Shown: positions 50,174 to 59,009, counted from the stretch's first letter. The stretch is 64,000 nucleotides of DNA from DASZMX01 sp035551475 (GCA_035551475.1 DASZMX010000103.1:1-64000), one strand, 5' to 3'. The notes: generated by a model from the letters alone, not told the origin. A program made the numbers and translations.

Positions 50174-51323
50174 TTACCTCCAGAAATTGTTCGTGCTTAC
50201 AGTGACCTGCCTGGCGGCAAACGGCGCCATGGCCCAGGAAGAGCTGCAAATCAACGGCGTGGCGCGCGCGCTCATTCCGGTCTCCATCACCGGATTTTCC
50301 GGCGAGACCCAAAGCGTCCTGGCTTTCGATCTTTCCGTGATGGGCATTCGCATCACCTCGGAAAATCCGCAATATGTCGTCAGCGGCAGCGCGGGCGGAC
50401 AGCTTTCGGGCTCATTGAGCCTCAGCGGCAAGAGCCCAATTCTTTCGCGCGTTTACAGCGGCGGCAGCGCCCGCGCCCAGGCGCATTCCTTTGCCGACGA
50501 TATTATCAAGGAACTGCGCGGCACAGCGCCGATCTTTCACACGAAGATCGCGTATCGCTGCCAGCAAGCCGGTTCCTCGGAGGTGTTCGTCGCGGATTTC
50601 GACGGCCACAATCCCATTCAATTGACACACGATAATTCGCTCGTGGACAGCCCATCGTGGGCGCCGGGCGGGCAGGCGATTTTTTACACTTCCTGGAAAA
50701 GCGGCAACACCACGCAGATCCTGGAACATGATTTGTCCTCGGGCGCCCGCAAGGTTTTCGCCGGGCACCCCGGCTCCAATCTCAGCCCCGCCGTTTCGCC
50801 GGATGGGCGCCGCGTGGCGATGATTTTGAGCCAGGGCGGCAGCCCCAACTTGTGGGTGGCCAATCGCGATGGCAGCGGCTTGAAGCAACTGACCAAATCC
50901 CGCGAGGAAGATTCCTGCCCCACATGGTCGCCGGACAGCTCGGAAATTTGTTTTGTGCACCGCAGCGGCCGCGCCACCTTGCGCAAAATCAATGCCAGCG
51001 GCGGCGAGTCCGTCCCGGTCAGCGCCGCGGGGGTTCTCGGCGCCAATCTGACGGGGCCCAATTGGTCGCCCGACGGCAAACTGATTGCCTTCACCGTCGG
51101 CAGCATGAATTTTACGATTTGCGTTGCGCCCGCCAGCGGGGGTGAGGCGCAGAAGCTGGTAGCCGGAGAAGACCCGTGCTGGGCGCCCAATTCCCGCACG
51201 ATCATCTTCAGCCGGCGGACAAGTGACAAACGCACTCTATGTTTGCTTGACGCGCCTACCAAACAGGTCAAGGATGTCAGGCAGATTTCGGGAAGCTGTT
51301 CGGAGCCTTCATGGGCAAGGTGA
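50166..51323 (+). CDS. tolB: TolB-like beta-propeller protein
   Basis: The roughly 385-residue periplasmic protein has a signal peptide (LFVLTVTCLAANGAMA), an N-terminal domain and a beta-propeller made of repeats such as SPSWAPGGQAIFYTSWK, SPAVSPDGRRVAMILS, CPTWSPDSSEICFV, GPNWSPDGKLIAFTV and DPCWAPNSRTIIFS. TolB couples Pal to TolA. Its ATG lies inside the tolA end; ATG 50160 is an alternative two codons up. The pal gene follows 29 bases later. Confidence 0.9.
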   Translation: MNSYLQKLFVLTVTCLAANGAMAQEELQINGVARALIPVSITGFSGETQSVLAFDLSVMGIRITSENPQYVVSGSAGGQLSGSLSLSGKSPILSRVYSGGSARAQAHSFADDIIKELRGTAPIFHTKIAYRCQQAGSSEVFVADFDGHNPIQLTHDNSLVDSPSWAPGGQAIFYTSWKSGNTTQILEHDLSSGARKVFAGHPGSNLSPAVSPDGRRVAMILSQGGSPNLWVANRDGSGLKQLTKSREEDSCPTWSPDSSEICFVHRSGRATLRKINASGGESVPVSAAGVLGANLTGPNWSPDGKLIAFTVGSMNFTICVAPASGGEAQKLVAGEDPCWAPNSRTIIFSRRTSDKRTLCLLDAPTKQVKDVRQISGSCSEPSWAR

Positions 51324-51352
51324 GAATGGAATCCCCACGCAAAGACCAATAA

Positions 51353-51958
51353 ATGAAAAGTTCAACGCTATTTACCACCATCGGGCTGGCGCTCCTCATC
51401 ACCGTCAGCGGCTGCAAACACAAACCGATCAACACCACGCCGATTCCCGGCAGCCAGGCTCCCGTCGCGCCGCCGCCTTCGCAACCGGTCCAGACCCCGA
51501 ATGATTTCGGCAATCGCGTCACGCCGGAGCAGCCGCCCGTCTCCCAGCCGAATCCCGCCGGCCTGCCCGCCAGCGCCGATGGCCTGTGGAACCATCCCCA
51601 CACCGAGAACCGCGAGAAATTCGCGGCGGACACCGTGCTCTTCGATTTCGACAGCGCCACCATCAAAAAGTCCGAGGAATCCAAGCTTCAGGACGTGGCC
51701 GGTTATTTCAAAAGCAACACCACCGACGCTCTCACCGTCGAAGGCAACTGCGACGAGCGCGGCACGGAAAAATATAACCTCTCCCTCGGCGACCGCCGCG
51801 CCCTGGCCATTCGCGAATACCTGGCGCAGCTGGGCGTGGACGCGGGACGCATTCACACCGTCACCTACGGCGCCGCCAAGCCGGTTGATCCCGGCCACAA
51901 TGAAGCGGCCTGGAAGAAAAATCGTCGCGGCGATCTCATTCTGTTGCAACCGCAATAA
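51353..51958 (+). CDS. pal: Peptidoglycan-associated lipoprotein Pal
   Basis: The 201-residue lipoprotein has a lipobox ending in TVSGC at Cys21, a Pro-rich linker (about 30-75) and an OmpA-like domain: VLFDFDSATIKKSEESKL, EGNCDERGTEKYNLSLGDRRA and NRRGDLILL. The conserved Asp and Arg of the SLGDRRA helix bind diaminopimelate. It ties the outer membrane to peptidoglycan and closes the tol operon; a gap with a hairpin precedes tatA. Confidence 0.95.
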   Translation: MKSSTLFTTIGLALLITVSGCKHKPINTTPIPGSQAPVAPPPSQPVQTPNDFGNRVTPEQPPVSQPNPAGLPASADGLWNHPHTENREKFAADTVLFDFDSATIKKSEESKLQDVAGYFKSNTTDALTVEGNCDERGTEKYNLSLGDRRALAIREYLAQLGVDAGRIHTVTYGAAKPVDPGHNEAAWKKNRRGDLILLQPQ

Positions 51959-51964
51959 CGCTGG

Positions 51965-51993
51965 GGCCGCCGGGCGAAATGAGTTTGGCGGCC
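51965..51993 (+). other. Hairpin after pal
   Basis: GGCCGCC (51965-51971) and GGCGGCC (51987-51993) form a perfect 7-bp stem with a 15-base loop, right after the pal stop. No U tract follows, so it is not clearly a terminator; it could separate tol and tat transcripts or stabilise the pal mRNA. Confidence 0.3.
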
Positions 51994-52059
51994 AAATATC
52001 GACCTTTACTAAACAGGTCAGGTGAAGTACCTATATAGTCGTAAAGTAATTTTGATTTA

Positions 52060-52242
52060 ATGAACGCAATGCTTGCACTGTGGGGAATGGGCTCGGGCGA
52101 AATCGTCATCATCGTGGTCGCCATCCTCATTCTTTTCGGAGCGCGCCGCATTCCGGAATTTGCCAAGGGCCTCGGCCAGGGCATCAAGGAATTCAAGAAA
52201 AGCTCCGCCGAAGACGACAAGAACGGCCCACGGTCAGCTTAA
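52060..52242 (+). CDS. tatA: Sec-independent translocase TatA, first copy
   Basis: The 60-residue protein has one N-terminal helix (GEIVIIVVAILILFGA), then RRIPEFAKGLGQGIKEFKK, the amphipathic helix of TatA. It forms the pore that moves folded proteins across the inner membrane. Ten bases later a second tatA begins with nearly the same first 45 residues. No separate TatB was seen. Confidence 0.93.
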   Translation: MNAMLALWGMGSGEIVIIVVAILILFGARRIPEFAKGLGQGIKEFKKSSAEDDKNGPRSA

Positions 52243-52251
52243 TAAGTGTCT

Positions 52252-52536
52252 ATGAACGCAATGCTCGGTATTCTCGGAATGGGCGGCGGGGAATTGGTCG
52301 TGGTGCTCGTCGCGATTTTGATTCTTTTTGGCGCCAAGCGCATTCCCGAATTCGCCAAGGGCCTCGGCCAGGGCATTCGGGAATTCAAGAAAGCCTCTAA
52401 CGAGGTCACGAGTGAATTGCAAAACGCGATGAACGAGCCCCCTGCTCCTCCCGCGCCGCGCCCGGTTCCGCCCGCAGCTCCTGTCACCCCTGCTCCCACG
52501 GCCAGCGTCCCGACCGCCACGGTTCCGAAGACTTAA
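52252..52536 (+). CDS. TatA-like protein, second copy with Pro-rich tail
   Basis: The 94-residue product reads GGELVVVLVAILILFGAKRI, PEFAKGLGQGIREFKKAS, almost identical to the first TatA through the amphipathic helix, and then adds NEVTSELQNAMNEPPAPPAP and a Pro/Thr/Ala tail. It could take the TatB role, or be a second TatA. The high similarity suggests a tandem duplication. Confidence 0.88.
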   Translation: MNAMLGILGMGGGELVVVLVAILILFGAKRIPEFAKGLGQGIREFKKASNEVTSELQNAMNEPPAPPAPRPVPPAAPVTPAPTASVPTATVPKT

Positions 52537-52557
52537 TTCGGCGCCGGACGATCCATC

Positions 52558-53568
52558 ATGGCCGATCGCGACGATCTCCAACCAGAGGACGAGGATGATG
52601 GCGGGGGCGTCGTAAAGTCGTTTCTCGAGCATCTCGAAGATTTGCGCTGGACGCTCATCAAGAGCGCCGCCGCCATTGCCATCGGGATGTTCGTGTGCCT
52701 GTTCGGTGTCAAGACGGTAGTCGCCATTCTTAAATGGCCCCTGGCGCGCGCGCAGCATCGCCACGTCGCGTTCATTCCGGAAGACACCAATCAAATTGTC
52801 ACCATCAAGCTGGGCGAAGCCACGTTGTCCACGTACAGCGCGACCACCAATCACCTTGGCTCAATCGACTTGGGAACCAATCGCCACGTCACTCTTCACC
52901 TGGTGCCCGGCGTCCTGCAAGGCTCCAACATGCTCACCTACGAGTTGGATTCCACACCCGATTCGGAAGTAAGCGCCGGGCCGGAGTTGGTGTTCATGGA
53001 TCCGGCCGATCCTTTCCTATCCTGGATGCATGTGGCCTTTTTTGGCGGCCTCATTTTGGCCTCGCCTGCCGTCTTGTATTTCATCGGCCAATTCGTCATG
53101 CCCGCGCTGAAGATCAAGGAGAAGAAATACTTCATGCAGGCGTTTTGGTTCGGCACGATTTTATTTTTGACGGGCGTGTCGTTTGCCTATTTCGTCGTCA
53201 TGCCTGCCGCGCTGAAATTTGCGGAGCTGTTCGCCGTGGCCGGCATGGGCGTGCATATCCAGAACTGGCTGGCGCCGACCTATTTTAGCTTTCTGATCAA
53301 ATTCATGCTCGGCATGGGCCTCGGTTTTGAATTGCCAGTCGTGCTCCTGGCCTTGGTCAAGATTGGCATTCTTGACTACGCCAAACTCACGAAAATGCGG
53401 CGTTACATGGTGGTCGGCAACCTGGTGCTTGGCGCCCTCTTGACCACGCCGGAAGTTTTTACGCAGGTTTTCATGGCCATCGCCCTCCAGCTTCTGTTTG
53501 AAATCAGCGTGTGGATTGCCTGGTATTGGGAACGCGAGGCCCGCCGCAATGCCCCCATTGATGTGTAA
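52558..53568 (+). CDS. tatC: TatC with an enlarged first periplasmic loop
   Basis: The 336-residue membrane protein has FLEHLEDLRWTLIKSAAA before helix 1 (about 33-57), helix 2 at about 156-182 (WMHVAFFGGLILASPAVL), the KIKEKKYFMQAFWFGT loop and the remaining helices (TM5-6 near KMRRYMVVGNLVLGALLTTP, EVFTQVFMAIALQLLFEI). These TatC motifs bind twin-arginine signals. Between helix 1 and 2 the loop is about 98 residues (58-155), against about 35 in E. coli TatC, and contains RHVAFIPEDTNQIVTIKLG and GSIDLGTNRHVTLHLVP. Confidence 0.92.
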   Translation: MADRDDLQPEDEDDGGGVVKSFLEHLEDLRWTLIKSAAAIAIGMFVCLFGVKTVVAILKWPLARAQHRHVAFIPEDTNQIVTIKLGEATLSTYSATTNHLGSIDLGTNRHVTLHLVPGVLQGSNMLTYELDSTPDSEVSAGPELVFMDPADPFLSWMHVAFFGGLILASPAVLYFIGQFVMPALKIKEKKYFMQAFWFGTILFLTGVSFAYFVVMPAALKFAELFAVAGMGVHIQNWLAPTYFSFLIKFMLGMGLGFELPVVLLALVKIGILDYAKLTKMRRYMVVGNLVLGALLTTPEVFTQVFMAIALQLLFEISVWIAWYWEREARRNAPIDV

Positions 53569-53572
53569 TTAG

Positions 53573-53597
53573 CGCGCGGCTTGCGTCGCGCGGTTTT
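53573..53597 (+). terminator. Intrinsic terminator after tatC
   Basis: CGCGCGGC (53573-53580) pairs with GTCGCGCG (53585-53592), with one G-T pair and a TTGC loop, followed by GTTTTC. It lies five bases after the tatC stop and should end the tol/tat transcript. Confidence 0.6.
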
Positions 53598-53615
53598 CTC
53601 CGTCATTAAATATCG

Positions 53616-55709
53616 ATGCCCAAGCGGCCGACTCCCAAACCCGCCCGGTGGACGTGGCTGATTTGCCTTGGCCTGGCGTTGGCCACAGCGCTGGCCTACG
53701 CGCGCGTGGGCGGCTTCGAGTTCGTCACTTACGACGACCCCGATTTCATCGCCAATAACCCGCATACCCAAGCCGGGCTGACCGCGCAAACAGTAGGCTG
53801 GGCGTTCCGCAGCGAAGTGGCGCGCAACTGGCATCCCATCACCCTGCTGACGCACGCGCTCGACTGTCAATTATTCGGCTTGCGCCCCGGCCCGCCTCAC
53901 CTCGTCAATCTTCTGCTGCATATCGCCAACACGCTGATGCTCTTTTTCGTGCTGCGCCAGATGACCGGAGCCATGTGGCGGAGCGCATTTGTCGCCGCCT
54001 TCTTCGCGCTTCATCCCTTGCACGTGGAATCAGTGGCCTGGGTGGCGGAACGCAAGGACGTCCTGAGCGCGCTTTTCTGGCTGCTGACCATGTGGGCCTA
54101 CACGCGTTACGCGCGGGGCTCCAAAATTCATTACGGGCTCGCCCTTTTATTCTTCGCTCTCGGGCTCATGTCCAAGCCCATGCTGGTGACGCTGCCATTT
54201 GTGCTGCTGCTGCTGGATTATTGGCCATTGCGGCGCCGGCCGAAATGGGACGGGCGGCTGCTCGTGGAGAAAATTCCCTTCTTCGCGCTCAGCGCCGTCG
54301 ATGCGGTGATTACATATTCCATTCAGCAGCAAGGGGGAGCAATGCAAGCCGTCACGAATTTTTCCATCACGGCGCGCCTTGAAAATGCCGTGGTTTCGTA
54401 CGTCCGCTACCTCGGCAAAATGGTTTGGCCGGAAAACCTCACCGCGCTTTATTTGCGGCACGGCGGCTGGGAGCTTTGGCAGGTGGCGCTCGCCGCGCTG
54501 TTCCTCCTCGCAATTTCGGCGGCCGTCATCTGGCAGGCGCGCTTGCGCCCTTACTTGATGGTGGGGTGGCTCTGGTATCTGGGCGCGCTCGTGCCGGTGA
54601 TCGGGTTGGTGCAGGTGGGCATGCAATCCATGGCGGACCGCTACACGTATCTGCCGCTGGTTGGGATTTTCATCATGGTGGTGTGGACGGCGGCCGAAAG
54701 TCGTATTGACTCCAAAATTTCGTGCGGCGCGGCGGGCGCGGCCCTCGTGGCGTGCGCCGTCCTCACCTTTCACCAAACCGGTTATTGGAAAAACAGCGAG
54801 ACTTTGTTCCAACGCATGATTGCCGTCACGGACCGCAATTACCTGGCGCATTACAACCTCGGAAATGTGTATAACCGCGCGCATCATCTCGATGACGCCA
54901 TCGCCCAATATCAGGCCGCGATCAGCGACCTGCCGGGCTACGCCGATGCCATCAACAATCTCGGCGGAGCGTTGCTGGACGCGCAGCGCTACGAGGAAGC
55001 CCTCGCGCAATACCGCGAACTCGTCCGCGTCAGCCCGGATTTTACCCATGAATTCAATTTCGCCAATGCGCTGGCCGACACTGCCAGCGCGCGCCATGAC
55101 TCCGCCCTTTTCGCGGAAGCCGTGGGCGCTTACCGCCAGGCGCTCGCGCTCAACCCGGATTCCGCGGAGGCCCATCACAATTTCGGTTTGACATGGTCGG
55201 CGCAAGGCCGTGAGGCCGACGCCATCGCGGAATTCACCGAGGCCGTGCGGCTCAATCCGGCTTCCGAGCCCGCGCATTTCGACCTCGCCGAGGCGCTGAC
55301 GCGCGCGGGCCGCGGCCGCGAGGCCATGGCGCAATACGCCGCCGCCGCGCAACTTAACCCCGCGCGCGCCGCGTCGCATAACGGACTCGGGCTCGGCTAC
55401 GCGATGCGCGGCGACATGGCCAACGCCACCCTCGAACTGAAAGAAGCCGTGCGCCTGCAGCCGGAAGTCGCCGGGCCGTACGGCAATCTGGCCAACGCCC
55501 TGGCCGCGCAAAATAAATTTGACGAAGCCCTCACGTATTATGCGGCGGCGTTAAAATTGAACCCGGCGGATTATCAGACAGAATTTAATCTGGGACTCAC
55601 CTTGTTTCATCAGGGAAAAACTGAAGAAGCGCGCGCCCATTTTCGTAACGCCTTAAAAATCAAGCCTGATTACAGCGAAGCGCGGCGCGCGTTGCAGCAA
55701 ATCCCCTGA
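53616..55709 (+). CDS. Polytopic membrane protein with C-terminal TPRs (glycosyltransferase-like)
   Basis: The 697-residue protein has about nine N-terminal membrane helices with the recurring HPLHVESVAWVAERKDVLSA and LLLLDYWPLRRRP motifs, then a run of TPRs from about residue 405 (NYLAHYNLGNVYNRAHHLDD, EAHHNFGLTWSAQGREADAI, GPYGNLANALAAQNKFDEAL). This architecture matches the TMTC/O-mannosyltransferase-like proteins that are common in Verrucomicrobia and Planctomycetes, where the function is not known. The start is ATG 53616. Confidence 0.85.
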   Translation: MPKRPTPKPARWTWLICLGLALATALAYARVGGFEFVTYDDPDFIANNPHTQAGLTAQTVGWAFRSEVARNWHPITLLTHALDCQLFGLRPGPPHLVNLLLHIANTLMLFFVLRQMTGAMWRSAFVAAFFALHPLHVESVAWVAERKDVLSALFWLLTMWAYTRYARGSKIHYGLALLFFALGLMSKPMLVTLPFVLLLLDYWPLRRRPKWDGRLLVEKIPFFALSAVDAVITYSIQQQGGAMQAVTNFSITARLENAVVSYVRYLGKMVWPENLTALYLRHGGWELWQVALAALFLLAISAAVIWQARLRPYLMVGWLWYLGALVPVIGLVQVGMQSMADRYTYLPLVGIFIMVVWTAAESRIDSKISCGAAGAALVACAVLTFHQTGYWKNSETLFQRMIAVTDRNYLAHYNLGNVYNRAHHLDDAIAQYQAAISDLPGYADAINNLGGALLDAQRYEEALAQYRELVRVSPDFTHEFNFANALADTASARHDSALFAEAVGAYRQALALNPDSAEAHHNFGLTWSAQGREADAIAEFTEAVRLNPASEPAHFDLAEALTRAGRGREAMAQYAAAAQLNPARAASHNGLGLGYAMRGDMANATLELKEAVRLQPEVAGPYGNLANALAAQNKFDEALTYYAAALKLNPADYQTEFNLGLTLFHQGKTEEARAHFRNALKIKPDYSEARRALQQIP

Positions 55710-55799
55710 TTCTTTTCCCATTCGGGAACAAAGAAATAAACGGCGCCTCTCACCGTGGCAGTTGTCAGAGGTAACCAATCACCAGGAACGACACGCGCT

Positions 55800-58061
55800 A
55801 TGAACACAAAACTCATCTCCAGCTCTCTTTTTATTTTGGGCATTTCAGCTTCCACGCTGCCGGCGCAAAACGCCTTCGTGCAGCACAATCTGGTCTCGGA
55901 TATCCCGGGGCTGGCGGATCACACGGACACCAATCTCGTAAATCCTTGGGGCATTTCCTTTAGCTCAGGCAGCCCGTTTTGGATTTCAGATAACGGCGCG
56001 GGCGTCTCCACGCTTTATAACGGTTCCGGCGTGGCCAATGCGATGGTGGTCGCCATCCCGCCGCCTGCCGGTGGAACCCCGCCCTCCGCGCCCACCGGAA
56101 CGATCTTCAACGGCACGACGGATTTCAAAATCGCCGGGGTCGCCGCCAAATTTATTTTCGACACGGAGGATGGCACGATTGCCGGCTGGACCAGCGGCGC
56201 CAATGCCGTGCTGGAGCTGGATAGCTCCGCCGGCGGCGCCGTTTTCAAGGGTCTGGCCACCGGCGCCGCCAACGGCTCAAACTATTTGTACGCGACTGAT
56301 TTTCATAACAACAAAATCGTCGTGCTCGATGGGAATTGGAGCCCGTTCACGCCCGCCGGATCGTTCGCCGACCCCAGCTTGCCGGCGGGCTACGCCCCTT
56401 TTGGCATTCAAAATCTCGGCGGCAAACTCTTTGTGACTTATGCGTTGCAAGACAGTGATGCGCACGACGATATCGGCGGCCCAGGCCACGGTTACGTGGA
56501 TGTATTCGACACCAGCGGAAATCTGCTCCATCGCCTGATTTCCGCCGGCGCCCTCAACTCGCCTTGGGGCGTGGCGACCGCTCCCAATGGATTCGGCACA
56601 TTTGGCGGCGACCTGCTGGTCGGCAACTTCGGCGACGGCATGATCAATGTGTTCAATGCGACCAACGGCGCATGGGTGTCCGCGCTGAATGACACAACCG
56701 GGCATCCCATTTCCGAACCGGGCCTGTGGGGCATCGCCTTTGGCAATGGCGGGAACGGCGGCAAAACCAACATTCTTTATTTCGCGGCGGGGATTGCCGC
56801 CGATGGCGCCGTCGAAGACCACGGCCTCCTCGCGAGCGTCACGCCAGCGTTTCAGGGCGTGGTCGGCGCCGCCTCCTACATCCAGCGCAATCTGGTCTCC
56901 GACCTGCCAGGCATGGCCGAAAATCTGGACACCAATCTCGTCAATCCGTGGGGCATCTCCTTCAGCGGCGGCAGCCCGTTCTGGCTGTCCGATAATGGAA
57001 CTGGCGTTTCCACGCTCTACAATGGAGCCGGTATTTCCAATCCGCTCATTGTCACCGTTCCCACCGCAGCCGGCGGAACTCCGCCCTCCGCGCCCACAGG
57101 CACGGTCTTCAACGGCACGCCCGACTTCCAAGTCGCAGGCGCGTCCGCCAAGTTTATCTTCGACACCGAGGACGGCACGATCTCCGGCTGGGCCTCCGGC
57201 GGCGCGGCCATTCTGGAAGTCGATAATTCCGCCTCCGGCGCCGTCTTCAAAGGCCTGGCCATCGGCTCGGCCCAGGGCAGCAATTATCTTTACGCGACCG
57301 ATTTCCATAACAACCAAGTCTTAATGATTGACGGTCATTGGCAGACCGTGAAAACTTTCACGGACGGCTCCCTTCCGCCGGGTTTCGCCCCGTTCGGCAT
57401 TCAAAATATCGGCGGCAAATTATATGTCACCTTCGCCTTGCAGGACGCCGACGCGCACGATGATATCGGCGGCCCCGGCAATGGTTATGTGGATGTATTT
57501 GACACCAGCGGAAATCTTCTGCGCCAGTTGATCGCAGGCGGCGCGCTCAATTCTCCCTGGGGAACGGCGCTCGCGCCCGCCGGATTCGGCGCTTATGGCG
57601 GGGCTCTTTTGATCGGAAATTTTGGCGACGGCTATATCAACGCCTACCAGCCGGCGACGGGAGATTGGATTGGCCCCGTTTTCACGTCCGACGGCAGCCC
57701 CTTCAGCCAGCCCGGCATGTGGGGTCTCGCCTTCGGCAACGGCGGCTCAGGGTCAAGTGTAAATATTCTCTACTTCACTGCCGGCATCGCCGGGCCGGAT
57801 GCGGTGGAGGATCATGGTTTGTTCGGCAGCCTCAATCCCGCCACTGTCAGCTTTACCACCGCCGCCTCCGCCAATGGCGCCGTGGTGTTGAATTGGACTG
57901 GCGGCGTGGGCCCGTTCAACGTTCAGGAAACAACCAATCTGGCCAGCCCGATCAATTGGTCCACGCTGGTGTCCGGAACCACGAACCTGACCGTGACTGT
58001 CACTAATAATAATCCCAACGCTTATTTCCGGATTCTCGATGTCGGCCGCGCCACGCCCTAA
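55800..58061 (+). CDS. Secreted TIGR03118-family protein with duplicated domain
   Basis: The 753-residue product has a signal peptide (MNTKLISSSLFILGISASTL) and two tandem copies of the TIGR03118 domain (about 24-350 and 355-680), each containing HNLVSDIPGLADHTDTNLV or RNLVSDLPGMAENLDTNLV, NPWGISF, SDNGAGVSTLYNG, KFIFDTEDGTI, YATDFHNN, GYVDVFDTSGNLL and ILYFAAGIA or ILYFTAGIA. The end is the window's recurring module (GAVVLNWTGGVGPFNVQETT, YFRILDVG). TIGR03118 proteins are secreted NHL-like beta-propellers of unknown function. Start ATG 55800; the frame is open to 55755. Confidence 0.85.
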   Translation: MNTKLISSSLFILGISASTLPAQNAFVQHNLVSDIPGLADHTDTNLVNPWGISFSSGSPFWISDNGAGVSTLYNGSGVANAMVVAIPPPAGGTPPSAPTGTIFNGTTDFKIAGVAAKFIFDTEDGTIAGWTSGANAVLELDSSAGGAVFKGLATGAANGSNYLYATDFHNNKIVVLDGNWSPFTPAGSFADPSLPAGYAPFGIQNLGGKLFVTYALQDSDAHDDIGGPGHGYVDVFDTSGNLLHRLISAGALNSPWGVATAPNGFGTFGGDLLVGNFGDGMINVFNATNGAWVSALNDTTGHPISEPGLWGIAFGNGGNGGKTNILYFAAGIAADGAVEDHGLLASVTPAFQGVVGAASYIQRNLVSDLPGMAENLDTNLVNPWGISFSGGSPFWLSDNGTGVSTLYNGAGISNPLIVTVPTAAGGTPPSAPTGTVFNGTPDFQVAGASAKFIFDTEDGTISGWASGGAAILEVDNSASGAVFKGLAIGSAQGSNYLYATDFHNNQVLMIDGHWQTVKTFTDGSLPPGFAPFGIQNIGGKLYVTFALQDADAHDDIGGPGNGYVDVFDTSGNLLRQLIAGGALNSPWGTALAPAGFGAYGGALLIGNFGDGYINAYQPATGDWIGPVFTSDGSPFSQPGMWGLAFGNGGSGSSVNILYFTAGIAGPDAVEDHGLFGSLNPATVSFTTAASANGAVVLNWTGGVGPFNVQETTNLASPINWSTLVSGTTNLTVTVTNNNPNAYFRILDVGRATP
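55878..57830 (+). repeat. About 1-kb direct repeat inside the TIGR03118 gene
   Basis: Two DNA copies about 1 kb apart are visible: CAGCACAATC at 55881 against CAGCGCAATC at 56883 (shift 1002), and GTTACGTGGATGTATT at 56491 against GTTATGTGGATGTATT at 57484 (shift 993). The copies still match closely at DNA level, so the duplication is fairly recent. Confidence 0.85.
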
Positions 58062-58063
58062 AC

Positions 58064-58984
58064 CTAGGGCTTGACGGCGGCGAAGTGATCGCCGTGGGCG
58101 GACGCCGCGTTGGTCATGGGGGTCAGCGGCACGTTGTGCGAGAGAACGCGGCTGAGATAGCCGGCCAGCGAGAGCACTTGCTGGTCGGTCAGCGGCCCGC
58201 CCTGGCTGATGGCAAAGGCCGGCATCAAGGTGTGGGCCTTGCCGAACACGATCACGTTTTTCCAATACTCAAAATTCGTCGGCGTCTTGAGCGCGTGCAA
58301 ATCGGGCACGATGCTCTCGCGATGCGACGATTCGTGGCAGATGCCGCAATCCGCGACATACAACGCCTCGCCCAGCGCGGTGCGCCCTTTCTCGACATGG
58401 CACGAGACGCAATCGCCCTTGAAAATGGCCTGCGGATCGACCGCGGCCTGGGCCATCGCCGCTTTGCGGTCCATCGCCGACATGGCGTTGGCGCTGGGAG
58501 GGGCCGGGATGTTCACTTTCAACGTCGCCACGCGGGCGCCGACCGTCGTGAAAAACTGCAAGGTCTTCGTGATTGACCCCATTTTTCCGGCCAAATTGAT
58601 ATTGGCATCCACCAAGCCGCCTTCGCCCGGCTGCAACACCCAGGGCGTGTGCGGCATGTTGGCCGTGGTGCAACCGCACGACGGTTTGACGTTGTTAATC
58701 GTGATGGCGTTGGTCCAGGCGTTGGTGACGTGAAAGGTGAAGGAAGCCTTGGTTTCAAACGGCTTGGCGTTGTACTCCTTGACGTCTTGATCGAAAACGA
58801 GCGTCGCAACGTTGGGCGGGACGGCAATTGCCGGCGCCGAACTCGGGCGTGGCATGGGCAGCGTGATGCGCTGGGAAGTGCGAAAGGGCGGGAAATTTGA
58901 CTGGGCCAAAACTCCGCCCGCCGCCAAACTGAAAGTGACCGCGGCCCCAAACCAAAAAGCCGATCGGGAGGTGACTGCCTGCAT
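58064..58984 (-). CDS. DUF1573 domain fused to a two-CxxCH cytochrome c
   Basis: The 306-residue exported protein (signal helix AFWFGAAVTFSLAAGGVLAQ) has a DUF1573 Ig-like domain at about 60-160 (HVTNAWTNAITINNVKPSCGCTTA, quoted in part: NVKPSCGCTTA) and then a cytochrome c region with two heme-binding CxxCH motifs, CVSCH at 192-196 and CGICH at 213-217, and a possible methionine ligand at 254 in HTLMPAFA. It probably moves electrons in the periplasm; the partner is unknown. The gene is convergent with the TIGR03118 gene. Confidence 0.83.
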   Translation of the reverse strand: MQAVTSRSAFWFGAAVTFSLAAGGVLAQSNFPPFRTSQRITLPMPRPSSAPAIAVPPNVATLVFDQDVKEYNAKPFETKASFTFHVTNAWTNAITINNVKPSCGCTTANMPHTPWVLQPGEGGLVDANINLAGKMGSITKTLQFFTTVGARVATLKVNIPAPPSANAMSAMDRKAAMAQAAVDPQAIFKGDCVSCHVEKGRTALGEALYVADCGICHESSHRESIVPDLHALKTPTNFEYWKNVIVFGKAHTLMPAFAISQGGPLTDQQVLSLAGYLSRVLSHNVPLTPMTNAASAHGDHFAAVKP

Positions 58985-59009
58985 GAGCGAACGGTAGCCG
59001 CCCCCCGCG

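Noticed and set aside
54147..55511. 454-residue minus-strand ORF opposite the TPR protein
   Set aside because: It mirrors the repeated codons of the TPR region and has no recognisable domain.
56277..57317. 346-residue minus-strand ORF opposite the TIGR03118 gene
   Set aside because: It spans the duplicated region and only reflects the repeat on the other strand.
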